Origin: Gracilaria vermiculophylla
Lineage: Eukaryota > Rhodophyta > Florideophyceae > Gracilariales > Gracilariaceae
Reading direction: 5' to 3'
DNA length: 64,000 nucleotides
NCBI GenBank assembly: GCA_019155205.2
Contig: JAHNZQ020000049.1
Location: forward strand, 785,019-849,018
Position numbers and translations under genes: made by a program. This document shows, piece after piece, positions 33,720 through 43,089 of the stretch (within the stretch, counting starts at the first letter, position 1; the number at the start of each line of letters is the position of its first letter). Below the pieces are notes generated by a model. It made no database searches. It was not told the DNA's origin and saw nothing but the letters and a program-made list of their open reading frames with translations.

Positions 33720-34050
33720 TATGAATTGGTCGACAAAGATGAAATAGAACGACACAATTCGCCTTGGACAGAAGTCACGTGGGCAGTACACCTTGTGTGC
33801 GAGGTAATTATTTATTTGGATGCCTTTTTATTGTAATGAGTCTAGAGTTTATATGTACTTCAGCAGCGCAATTATTTCATAGATGTGGGAGAGTAAATGA
33901 GAGTAAATTCCATGAGTAAATTCCATGAGAGGCATGAATACGTAGTGGGAGAGGAGGAGAGGAAATATTCATACAAATAATGGGAGGGGAGAGGAAATAT
34001 TAAGGGTGAAAAAAGAAGGCTGTCTCTTGTCTTTCAACCCACCATTCATA
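33720..34050 (-). repeat. copia-3 5' LTR
   Basis: 331 bp, the partner of 28,739-29,056, with a 13-bp tandem duplication (GAGTAAATTCCAT) near 33,900-33,930. The outer flank is AATAC. Confidence 0.85.
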
Positions 34051-34070
34051 AATACTCAAAGTCACTGAGA

Positions 34071-35432
34071 TCATAGACATTTTGGTTTTTATATAGCTGT
34101 ATCAAAATAATGAACCTTCTGCAGACCCCAACACATGTCTGGAATGCTTTTAATTATGAGTCTAGTTTTAGTGAGAAAAAATGTCATTTATTCGAAACAA
34201 TACTGAGTGATTTGTTGGCAAGAGAAAATAAAAAAATTATGAACCTAGGTAGCTTGTAATAGAAAAACGTTTCTGCGCTGCGGATGTTTCCATAATTAAT
34301 AGATTAGGATATAAAACACAACTTGCAGTTGTATTATAAATGAAAATAATTCTTATTACTCCTAGTTTTCTTATAATTGTGAGGAACTTATGTATAATGA
34401 GCTTTTATCATTACTTCACTTGGTGCATATAAAATTTGCCTTTCTAAATTGAAAACGGTCTTGAATGACAGATGTTAAATTTTTTTATCATAAAATTTTT
34501 TGAAAAGAAGTGCTAAAGGCATTTCAGCGACTTGGTATAGAAAATTTGTTTTTCTTTTAAAATAAACGTTGTTCATTATTTTAAAGAATAGAAAACTTGA
34601 AATCAAAATTCTTTAATGTGTATTAGTAAAAACATTATTTGCATAACAATAAAGAAGATTAGCGTTTAGTAGGTAGAAGTCGCAAAACTTTACTGAAATA
34701 TATATATATATATATATAAATATATATATAGCTGATATGTATTTTGGATAGGCATGGAAAGGTTTGTAAGTTTACATGTTTTGTCTACGGCACAACGGAT
34801 CAGTGTGCATGCTCTCCATGCAAGTGTTTTTAAAGTTTTCTGCTTAAATTTCCACAACTCGGAAAATGAATGTGAATTCGGAAATTGGAATTTTTGGGTG
34901 CCTAGTCGTTTCCGATTTCCTGATAAACAAAATCGTGAAATGGCTTTAAATTTAAGCATTAAAAATCCCTTTCAATTTTCAAGCAATGAATATATTCGAG
35001 AATTTTTTTTTTGTTCTCACACATACATATCCGAACCACCCCATCATATATTGCCAACCTTTTTAGTGTTTTCTGTAACTTCTGACAGTTGGTCGTTGGG
35101 AGCAATTAGAGCTTCTGTCTGAAAAAATTCAGTCATAAAGTCAGCTTAAGTAGAGGAAAATTCAGGAGAAAAAGTAACAACAAACTTACTATGCCTTACT
35201 AGAAGAGAGATTCAAAGGATGTCGACGAAAAAAATTCGTGAACGAAACATGAACAACATCAAATAAGTAAACTTATAAGTTTATTTGTGATTAACTACGA
35301 GAAACGTACTTCTCATTATATACTGAAGAATTTACTTGACTATTGAGAACCCTCAATCAGCACTGTAGACATTTCACTAAAAGTTTTGCAGTCGGTGAGA
35401 TACCTGGGTGTACTTGATTTCTTCTCATCAAC
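34071..35432. other. AT-rich intergenic region
   Basis: No gene was recognised. It contains a TA microsatellite at about 34,697-34,730. It forms the left border of the host-gene island. Confidence 0.6.
34697..34730. repeat. (TA)n microsatellite
   Basis: Alternating TA over about 34 bases with one AAA interruption. Confidence 0.85.
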
Positions 35433-36173
35433 TTAAAACTCTACAGCAGAAACACCGCAAACATCTGCCACAAGATCAGCGAGAACAAAGATGACATTCA
35501 TCCATTCATCAGCAGTGAAAACTCTGTCTGCTGAACCGGCGATCCCTTCAAGCATACTTGCAACCTGGTAGTCGCCCACTCCAACAGCGGATATGGTGGC
35601 GTTGGGGTTTGCTAGGAAGTTTTGAGCGATAGTAGCCGGATCAAGTGGCGGAGCCAATGCATCAAAGTTGCTGTCACCGTCACCAAGAATGACAATCTTC
35701 CACGGCTGATTCGGGACTCTCATCAGCTGTCTCCAGCAACCAGCGATGCCTGGAGCAATGAAAGTTCTCGGAGCTTTCATATGCACAGTCTTGTCCACGT
35801 CAAGTAGGAATTGACCGGCGTTGTCGGTGAGCATACTGATAAATCTCGGGCGAAGCCCGTACTGAATACCAGCGAATTTGGATTCGGGGTCAAGAGAAAT
35901 AACTGCGGCGACTAATTTGACAAAGTCCAATTCCAACTTGAATTCGGCATCGTTCATAGACCCACTTCCGTCAACTGCAAAACAAATGTTGGGGTTGCAG
36001 TTTGTTGCAGTCACGATATCAATAGCGGCTTGGACCTCGGCTTGCTGAGGAGCACCCTCTGTGAGAGGTGTATCAACCTCATCCACGCGGCGAGTGGCAC
36101 TATCAGTTGAAACCGTGGCAAAGACCAAAGTGAAAAACAATGATGCACAGAGTATAGTAAAAAGGCGGAACAT
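35433..36173 (-). CDS. secreted von Willebrand factor A domain protein (vWA-1)
   Basis: 246 residues, no intron needed. Residues 1-20 form a hydrophobic signal peptide (FRLFTILCASLFFTLVFA). A vWA domain fills the rest: strand and MIDAS loop CFAVDGSGSMN (DGSGS at 68-72), the Thr loop in KAPRTFIAPGI, the Asp loop VILGDGDSNFD, and the terminal segments ISAVGVGDY, ADRVFTADEW and VADVCGVSAVEF. All metal-ion-dependent adhesion-site residues (DxSxS, T, D) are present, so it should bind a divalent cation and a protein or matrix ligand outside the cell. Cysteines at 59 and 64 and later ones are shared with two paralogues at 38.1 and 41.9 kb. Ligand and role are unknown. The ATG chosen gives the signal peptide. 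Confidence 0.88.
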   Translation of the reverse strand: MFRLFTILCASLFFTLVFATVSTDSATRRVDEVDTPLTEGAPQQAEVQAAIDIVTATNCNPNICFAVDGSGSMNDAEFKLELDFVKLVAAVISLDPESKFAGIQYGLRPRFISMLTDNAGQFLLDVDKTVHMKAPRTFIAPGIAGCWRQLMRVPNQPWKIVILGDGDSNFDALAPPLDPATIAQNFLANPNATISAVGVGDYQVASMLEGIAGSADRVFTADEWMNVIFVLADLVADVCGVSAVEF

Positions 36174-36429
36174 CTTTGCGACTACTCTGAAAAAAAGGTG
36201 ATTGATTTCTTAGTCGGATGTGTAGTTGAGATTGTATTGGAGTGATGATGGCTATAACGGAGAAGCGGCGACCCTTTCCATTCCTTTTATATCCTTATGT
36301 TCAAGATCGAAAGCGGGAAAGCAAGGAATGAAGGAGGCATTCTGCATGAAAGACTAAAGCACATGTGTAGGTGGAAGACATTGCCACTACCGCTTCACAC
36401 TTCAAATGATTCGTTGGATTCGTTCTCAA

Positions 36430-37764
36430 TCAAGCCACCAATGGTTCATTGTTAATACCCACAATTCCATATTGATAAGTAATGTACACACAACTGCATA
36501 TCTGCCTTGCATGCCAATACTTCCACTCTACTTGGTACCAAATAGTAAGGAACGGAATCATGTGGATTGCCATGATTCGGACAATAGCTGGTCCAGAAAA
36601 AGATTCTGTCAAATCAACTACAACAAATTTTGTCGCAAGCGAGGAGGAGCCAAGATTATGAGCTCTAGAACCACTGATAAAAAAAATCATTGTTTGAAAA
36701 AGATCTCTCTCCCATTGAACTTGATTCTTTGGTTTTAAAACCGCAACTTCAGAGCATATTCAATTTTGTAAGCACGAATGAACGCGGTTAAAATCTGCCC
36801 GTGGAAACAGGATCATGATTTTATTCTGCACGGTGGATGGCATCAATGCCTGATTGCTTGCAAACATATTTACCTTGTCTCCAAAATCGGCTCCATGATT
36901 CACTGCTAGGAGAAGTCCTACCATTCTGCTCTCAAGAACCATTTTTCAAATTACTAGAACTAACCAAGTCGACAAGGTTTTCATGACGAGCGAGACATCT
37001 TCCTCGAGTACAACCCTTTCGCTGAAAAATGTATTTGTTCCTACTCTGTTCTGAGCAACAATTGTGAGACATATGGTGATTGGCTACTCTTGTATGGGAC
37101 ATTCCTTTGAAGGAAGAGGCGCGCCAGAGGGTTCTTTGGAAAGCTCTGAAATGAGACAAAAACATGTTGGCAAAGCCACAGTGGATTCGTGATGCATGCC
37201 AAAGGTGCTCATGAATGACAATCTCAGAAGCTAATTCTGTATGTAATAGTGATTCATGTCGGTTTAACCTACAGCTATTGGTTTCGCCAGAGTATTGGAA
37301 GCACCAAATTCGCGCACGTTTGTGATATAGATATCTTGAAGCAATGCTATCAAAGTAGTATCAAGGTTAGAAATAGTATCCATGCAAGCCTTCTTCTGAA
37401 GCAAAATCAATTGCGTCAAGTCCGGTCATCTTCCGGCAAGCACTGTCTTGCTAAGCTATGTGCCATCACTCATACCAACGAGTCAATCACAATCCTTGTG
37501 CAATCTCGGTTCACTCGGCGTGTTACTAATGCCATAAACAAAGGCAATCGCAGCAACAAGCATGTGCTGCAATACAGAGATGCCCCCTGTATCAAGGGGA
37601 AATAGCGAAATTTTATATCTCTGTGTATTTTTTCCACTTGGACAGATGGCAAAATTCTCTCGCGTGCGGATCATAACTTTGGAACCGCTGCAAACAGTAA
37701 GCAGATGGAGACACTCAGACACCCGCGCATCACACCTGTTCAACGTTGCCAGCAGCAAGTTCAT
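36430..37764 (-). pseudogene. possible decayed reading frame of unknown family
   Basis: One minus-strand phase carries only about nine stops over about 445 codons, fewer than expected for random sequence. Protein-like stretches include QHMLVAAIAFVYGISN, DLTQLILLQKKACMDTISNL, LEEDVSLVMKTLSTWLVLV and MVGLLLAVNHGADFGDK. I do not recognise a family. It lies between vWA-1 and vWA-2 and may be an old gene remnant, or simply stop-poor DNA. Confidence 0.3.
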
Positions 37765-38134
37765 TGTGCATCAACGGCACCCAATAAGAAGCTGCATGAA
37801 GAGCAATTTTGAAAAAGGCCATAGAGCATGCAAGTTACACAGACGCTGACACAAGGGCAGCAGATACGGGTACCTTGAACAGTAAAATTGGAACTAGACT
37901 TGCCCTTTCGACGCGTGTTCTCCACTTCATGGTCATCAATTCATTTCGGATGTCATGTGGTGTCCATCCTGGGGCCGGGCTCACCTTCACGCGCATCCCG
38001 GCGACAGCTCAAGTCCCGTGTAACCACTTGCATTGCGCCGGTGGAGGATCACTAGATCTCGTGCGTAGTACAACTAGCATCACTCGAGTTTTGTTCGTCT
38101 TTCGTCGCCAACCATCTCCATCAGAGTCGTCATC

Positions 38135-38887
38135 ATGTCGTTTTCAACCGTCATCGTCTCACTCTTCGTAGCGATATCGCTACTTGGATCACAAGCACAC
38201 ACCACACCCCTTCGCGATCCAACGCAACCCCCTTGGCGACAGATTCTGCAAGACCGAACAGATACACTTGTCGCAGAGAATTTGATTGCAAAGGATTTGG
38301 GGGCAGATCTTGTGCTTAAAATCCAACAGAACATCGTCCGAAACGGAAAATGCAACACAAGATCATGTTTCGCCATTGACGGAAGTGCTTCGGTGCCCCC
38401 AAGGGCGTTTGAATTTCAGAAAGACCTGGTCAAACTATTAGCCGCATTCGCTGCACTCGATGATGAGGCAGAGTTCTCTGCGGTGCAATACGGCCTGTCC
38501 AACATTGATATCTCTCGGGAGACCTCGAATATTACGGAATTCCTCGCTCGTGTGGATGGGGCTGTACAGGTGAACGCGAGCAGGACATTTGTTTCGGCAG
38601 GAATTGGAAGTTGTCTTCGCCGAATCCGAAGGGGATCAATTGAGACAGCTGAAGGAACCGTGTTTGTTTTGGGAGATGGACAAGCAAACTTTGGGGTAGA
38701 GTTCTTGGACGAGGTTCTGAATGAGGTTCAGGACGAAACCATTGTTTCTGTGGGCTTTGGTCGCTTTGACAGAGAACTGCTGGAAAAGATAGCGAGCAGC
38801 AACGAAGATGTGTTCCTACTGGGCGAGTACTCCAACTTTGAAATGATTGTGTACTCTTTATTGCTCAACGTATGCACATTCGGCTGA
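38135..38887 (+). CDS. secreted von Willebrand factor A domain protein (vWA-2)
   Basis: 250 residues. It has an N-terminal signal peptide (MSFSTVIVSLFVAISLLGS) and then a longer pro-like stretch before the vWA domain. MIDAS motif CFAIDGSASVP (DxSxS intact), Thr loop in NASRTFVSAGI, Asp loop FVLGDGQANFG, end LLLNVCTFG. It shares the CxxxxCFAxDGS start, QYGLS strand, VDGAVQVNASRTF and LGDG with vWA-1 and vWA-3 but is the most divergent, and it lacks the shared C-terminal tail ending in EF. It is likely extracellular with metal-dependent ligand binding. It is transcribed away from vWA-1 (divergent pair, about 2 kb apart). The start gives a good signal peptide. Confidence 0.88.
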   Translation: MSFSTVIVSLFVAISLLGSQAHTTPLRDPTQPPWRQILQDRTDTLVAENLIAKDLGADLVLKIQQNIVRNGKCNTRSCFAIDGSASVPPRAFEFQKDLVKLLAAFAALDDEAEFSAVQYGLSNIDISRETSNITEFLARVDGAVQVNASRTFVSAGIGSCLRRIRRGSIETAEGTVFVLGDGQANFGVEFLDEVLNEVQDETIVSVGFGRFDRELLEKIASSNEDVFLLGEYSNFEMIVYSLLLNVCTFG

Positions 38888-41876
38888 GCGTCATGGAGTA
38901 ACTGAGGAATCTGCAGTGTTCCGCTGTGGCATAGATTCAAAATCGAATATGCAGGTATAGAATGATTATAAATATTATTAGATGAATACGCGGCTATAGA
39001 ACGCAGCATTGATCTGTGTTTGTTAAGCCCTCCGCAAAGTTTTCCCCAGAAACCTGATGCGCACAGACTAGGCCTTTCGGCAATTTTTCTTCTTCAGCAT
39101 TCAGTGCGGCAGCAAACCATGTGTTGTACTCTGCCTTAACCAAAGCTTTTCTCTCTCTCTTTGCTCCAGACGCAGCAGCCATCACCCCGTGAGTGTCGTT
39201 CCAAACAAGCGCATGCTGGCAGGTATTTGAATTAGAATTTTATATTAATGTTCACTGTCAGCAGAGCCGATGGGAGCCTTATTTTCATCGCCGGTCCAGA
39301 TCAGGCACTTAACCCATTTCTCCTTTCCACGAATATTTTTATACGATGTATTTTTGTCAATTTGAAGCCCACAAAAACAATTGCATGCGAGCTTTCTCTA
39401 GCAGTTGTTTCTTGAAATATATATATAGCTCACAATTTTGTTTTTCCTTTGCTTACATATTTTCTATAACTCAGTAGCATAATGTTCAATAGTTTTAAAT
39501 TTTCAAAATTACTTTTTTTACTTATAGTAATAAAAAAGTTTTAGATTATACATGTATAAGTGTCGGTATATTTTTTGTAAAGTGTAAAACTTCATGATAA
39601 TTTCTGACTGTTTCAGTCTTTAAATGAACATGAGTAAACATAAGTTTTGGTAATTTTGATGACAGTTTTATATTTCAACAAGTATAAGCAGAGCCCATTC
39701 GTGTGCATATACCTTTGGAAAACTTATTCATATCAAAATATTTCAAAAAAAGTTTCCATTCGGATGTTGTTCAATATGAGTTTTGCTTTTATTTAAACAG
39801 TAAAAATATAATCAAGTAAACTTTCTGATTAAAGATCGAACTTTTTTGACCAGTCTAGAAAATCTAGAATAATTTTAAAAAGTGCTACACACATTAAAAC
39901 AGTTATGAGAGTGTAAGTTGGCAAAAACATCTTTGTTTCAGAATTTTGGCAGCCACTACTTTAGTTACCTGACATATTGATGTTATGTAATAAGTTTTTG
40001 TGTTTCTTTTTGAAATTTTAGTGATGGATATATTTAATGGTACTAAGTTGCATATTTTTTTAAGAGTTCAATTGGATGCAATTTATGAATAATAATTGTT
40101 GTTTGCCTGCTGAAAAAGGCATTTTATCTTTTTTTAAAACTTTTCTTGTGTTCATGTTTTTGTATTTCTTTTCAAAAGCTTTAATAAAGAAAGCTTTTTT
40201 TATTAAGCAAAGTTGTAAGGCGTGACAGATGTTGGTCAAGGCTTTGACATATTCTAAGTATTTGATTCAAATAAAATTTGTGACCCAAAATAAAGAGGGC
40301 TTTTTTTAATTATTTTCTTCAGAATTGTTCAGATGCTGCATTGTAACTAAATAGGTTTTATTTTTTAACCTGTTCATCATATACTATATTTTGGCTGTTA
40401 TATAGAAAACAACTAATTTAGGAACTTGAAAATTTATTGGGTGGATAAGTTTGTCCACAGGAACTACTTTATACAGAACAACTGGTCCAAGCACATGAAA
40501 GTGGTGTTTTGAATTTGCCAAGTGGCCGAATTAAGGTAAGGTCTAGAGCGGTGATTTACAGTATGCCCCATATGGGGTCGATCAGTGGCGATGAGGACCA
40601 GTTCAAGAAATTCGGGAACTGGTCAATAATAAGGCTGACCTGGCCTTTCTGATGTCGAAATGCGTTTGTTTGGAACGGACGTGAATTGATGCGTCATTTC
40701 ATACGAGAAAAGAAATTTGAATATTCATTCGAGGAATTGTATTTATGAGCGTTGCAAGGTCAGCCCTATCCAAAATTTAATTTCTTTTCGCCAATTTTAT
40801 TGGTAGTCCCGGAAACGAGTAACTTGAAATGTTGCCGATAGCAATGCACTCGAGTGTCGAAACCATAGATGATGACGTGGTATTTCCTTGTCGGCGAGAA
40901 AAGGTTGGGATTTCCATTGCTGGTCAGAGACATATCGGTCTCCGTAGCAGCGACGTGGCACTGCCCCAAGCAGCGCATACGAAACAAGGAGCAGTAGTCT
41001 AACCTCGAGTGTTCGGTACGATACCGATTTGTCCAGAACTTAGTGCTTATTAGACACAATCCAAAAGTCTTGGGCACTGATCCCAACGTGCGAGCACATC
41101 TACCTGTAGCCGAGCTATCACGTTGACTTGAAAAAAATTCAGCGGGTGCACATCCCTAATTTGTATCGTGATTTAGGACCTTATCGCCGTTGTCCTGTGA
41201 TATTTGTGGCTTTCATAAGAGGAACAGCTGATAAATAACTGATGACCGCTTTACCGAGCAAGTTCTCTTACAGATAAATGCAGCTGGTCTTTTATTGCTT
41301 CCACTTATCTCCAAGCAATATTTTCGTTTTCTATCAGATTATCATCTCATCTAATGAGCAGAATTTTAAAGATAATCCAGTCAACCAAATTCAACAGATC
41401 GCTTTTATGAAAGCGATTGCCTTTTTTTTCGTCGGACGCACACCATCTTGCGCTTTTGAGGAGCAAATTCATAGCTAGAATTGTCATCAATGGAAGAACC
41501 CTGTTCGTTGATTACCTTTTACTCAGCTATGTGGTTGCTTCTTGGTGCCTTCGAGCTTTCATATCAAGGCTTCATTTCAGAGCAACAGAACAATGACAAC
41601 AATGTCATAAAACTCTTGGGACGTGCACGTTCAGTACTCGGCATCCGTATCGCCATGTCATGTTGGTACTTCAGAGACACTCGGTGCCCTTTGTCCTGCG
41701 CTTATTTTGATTGCAACGCGTCATCAGTCTTTTGCGTTGCGAATGTCTCGCTGTCTCGTTGAACATCTACCTCATTTTTAAACCCCCCCTCGTCTTCCTC
41801 TTTTCACTCTCGAGATTCACGCAAGCCATTCTTTTGCACGTTTTCAGGCCCTTTGGTTTTCGACATCATAATCATC
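38888..41876. other. AT-rich intergenic region
   Basis: 3 kb without a convincing gene. A 63-residue minus-strand frame (38,994-39,185: AEYNTWFAAALNAEEEKLPK) lacks known similarity and is listed separately. Sequence around 40,500-41,100 is less AT-rich and may be an old insert, but I cannot identify it. Confidence 0.55.
38994..39185 (-). CDS. short hypothetical reading frame (63 residues)
   Basis: It starts MMAAASGAKRERKALVKAE and ends NTDQCCVL. It is hydrophilic, with an amphipathic Ala/Glu stretch, and has no signal peptide or domain I recognise. It is surrounded by AT-rich non-coding DNA, so either a small gene, a gene remnant or chance is possible. Confidence 0.2.
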   Translation of the reverse strand: MMAAASGAKRERKALVKAEYNTWFAAALNAEEEKLPKGLVCAHQVSGENFAEGLTNTDQCCVL

Positions 41877-42686
41877 ATGAAAAGCTTAGCAGTTCTCATC
41901 TTTCTCTCTCTTGTTATTGTGGCGAGTGCTCGAGATGCACTAGAGATTCCCGTCGCTCTTCCGTTCGGCGCGGGAAGTTTGCCAATTTCAGTCGAGTCTC
42001 GTTTGAAATCTCGACTTGAATTCGCCAAAACACGTCTCGAGTCGATTCGATCCCCGCTTGTGAATCGCCCTAGAGGGGCCAGGGCTTTAGCTTTGGCTTT
42101 CAGCGAAGTTGCCCAAGGCGGATGTGATCCCAATGTCTGTTTTGCTTTGGACGGAAGTAAGGTTATTGATGCTGACAGTTTCAAACTACAGAAGGATTTT
42201 GTCAAACTCGTTGCAGGAGTGATTTCTCTCGATGAGCAATCTCAGTTTGCTGCATTACAGTATGCAAGTACAACGTCTATCATTAGCGATTTAACCGTAG
42301 ACGCCAATGATTTTCTTCTCAAGGTTGATGCAGCTGTTCAGGTTAAAGCTCCACGGACGTTCGTTGCTCAAGGACTCTTTGGTTGTATGCTGCAATTGTT
42401 CAACACTCCTTTCGAAGCAAACCATATAGTGCTTCTCGGTGACGGTGCAGATAATGATATCAATCGTCTGTTCGCGTCTGGAAGTTCTTTTATTGCCCAA
42501 AACTTCTTGCGCAACCCTAACAACCAGATTTCGGCAGTTGCTGTTGGATTTGAGGATACTAGCGGTTTGGAACGTTTAGTCGGGAGCCCGGACCGCGTTT
42601 TTACTGTAGATCAATGGTCGGAAGTTTTGGATGTAACAGCAGAGCTTGTGGTTGACGTGTGTGGAATCGATGCTATTGAGTTCTGA
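41877..42686 (+). CDS. secreted von Willebrand factor A domain protein with altered metal site (vWA-3)
   Basis: 269 residues from the ATG at 41,877, which gives a clean signal peptide (MKSLAVLIFLSLVIVASA); an in-frame ATG at 41,853 would place eight residues before it. The vWA domain starts CFALDGSKVIDADSFKLQKD: the first metal-site motif is DGSKV rather than DxSxS, losing the second Ser. The Thr (KAPRTFVAQGL) and Asp (VLLGDGADND) loops remain. It shares CDPNVCFA, KLVAGVISLDEQSQFA, SPDRVFTVDQW and VVDVCGIDAIEF with vWA-1 and is its closest relative in the window. Metal binding may be weakened, so ligand binding may differ. It is secreted by prediction; function unknown. Confidence 0.88.
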   Translation: MKSLAVLIFLSLVIVASARDALEIPVALPFGAGSLPISVESRLKSRLEFAKTRLESIRSPLVNRPRGARALALAFSEVAQGGCDPNVCFALDGSKVIDADSFKLQKDFVKLVAGVISLDEQSQFAALQYASTTSIISDLTVDANDFLLKVDAAVQVKAPRTFVAQGLFGCMLQLFNTPFEANHIVLLGDGADNDINRLFASGSSFIAQNFLRNPNNQISAVAVGFEDTSGLERLVGSPDRVFTVDQWSEVLDVTAELVVDVCGIDAIEF

Positions 42687-43089
42687 GGTTGACTTGGATA
42701 AAAATTCCGTAGAGGACAATGACAAGAACATCAATGAATTGTGAGTAAACTATATCAGAAATTGTTAACTATTGGAACATACCATACATGTGTTACAATC
42801 AATATGTTTACTTTTATCCATCTCGAACCACTGTATTTAAAATAGGTTTTCGTAGTATTTGGATGATGACCGTTATGTACAACCGAAGTGGAAGTGTTAT
42901 GGCTAACGCATATGTTAGATATCTTTTTTCAACAAAATTGGCCCGCATGCTTCCATGTAGAAATCGTATTTGCCATGCTTTGAATTCTCGTTGTTTTTTC
43001 TGCAAATTCCGCCACAGATGTGTGCGATAGAGTTTTGAAATCAGTCTGTCAGCTTTACGTTAGATGTTGTTAGGTTAAGAAGCAAAGCT
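42687..43089. other. intergenic, convergent gene ends
   Basis: Lies between the stop of vWA-3 (+) and the stop of the peroxidase (-). I see no gene. It should hold both 3' untranslated regions. Confidence 0.5.

Larger units (their letters stand above)
28739..34050 (-). mobile_element. copia-3: Ty1/copia element (GalEa-like), nested in the copia-2 5' LTR
   Basis: 5.3 kb, minus strand. LTRs are at 28,739-29,056 (318 bp, 3') and 33,720-34,050 (331 bp, 5'). They have inverted ends TATGAAT/ATTCATA and a perfect 5-bp target duplication AATAC (28,734-28,738 and 34,051-34,055). The 13-bp length difference is a tandem duplication of GAGTAAATTCCAT in the 5' LTR. A polypurine tract (TTCGGGGGAG, complement of 29,057-29,066) and a primer-binding site (33,707-33,719) lie at the expected LTR junctions. 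Long frames remain, so it is younger than the other copia copies. Gag (KFSWDLKSALWTDGKG) and protease (LLDDGAPYSGIG) resemble GalEa-like elements as I recall them. Confidence 0.88.
23210..34070 (-). mobile_element. copia-2: Ty1/copia element, interrupted by a solo LTR and by copia-3
   Basis: Minus-strand element. The 3' LTR is at 23,210-23,470 (261 bp). The 5' LTR is at 28,495-28,738 plus 34,056-34,070 (259 bp together), because copia-3 inserted into it. A purine tract (reverse complement of 23,471-23,480) adjoins the 3' LTR, and a primer-binding site matching the initiator tRNA-Met anticodon region adjoins the 5' LTR (28,480-28,494). The order from 5' is gag with zinc knuckle, pre-integrase, integrase, linker, RT, RNase H. 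It belongs to the same family as copia-1. Left and right flanks (TTACA and TCATA) do not give a clear target duplication. Confidence 0.85.

Noticed and set aside
23210..34070. Target duplication of copia-2
   Set aside because: Flanks TTACA and TCATA do not match well enough; the element call rests on LTRs, primer site and purine tract instead.
37249..37605. 118-residue plus-strand frame
   Set aside because: Opposite to the stop-poor minus-strand stretch and without recognisable features.
40766..41086. 106-residue minus-strand frame in the AT-rich region
   Set aside because: No motifs, no signal peptide, no homologous copy in the window; cannot be separated from chance.
41278..41762. Short plus-strand frames just upstream of vWA-3
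   Set aside because: No domain or signal peptide; likely promoter and 5' untranslated sequence of vWA-3.
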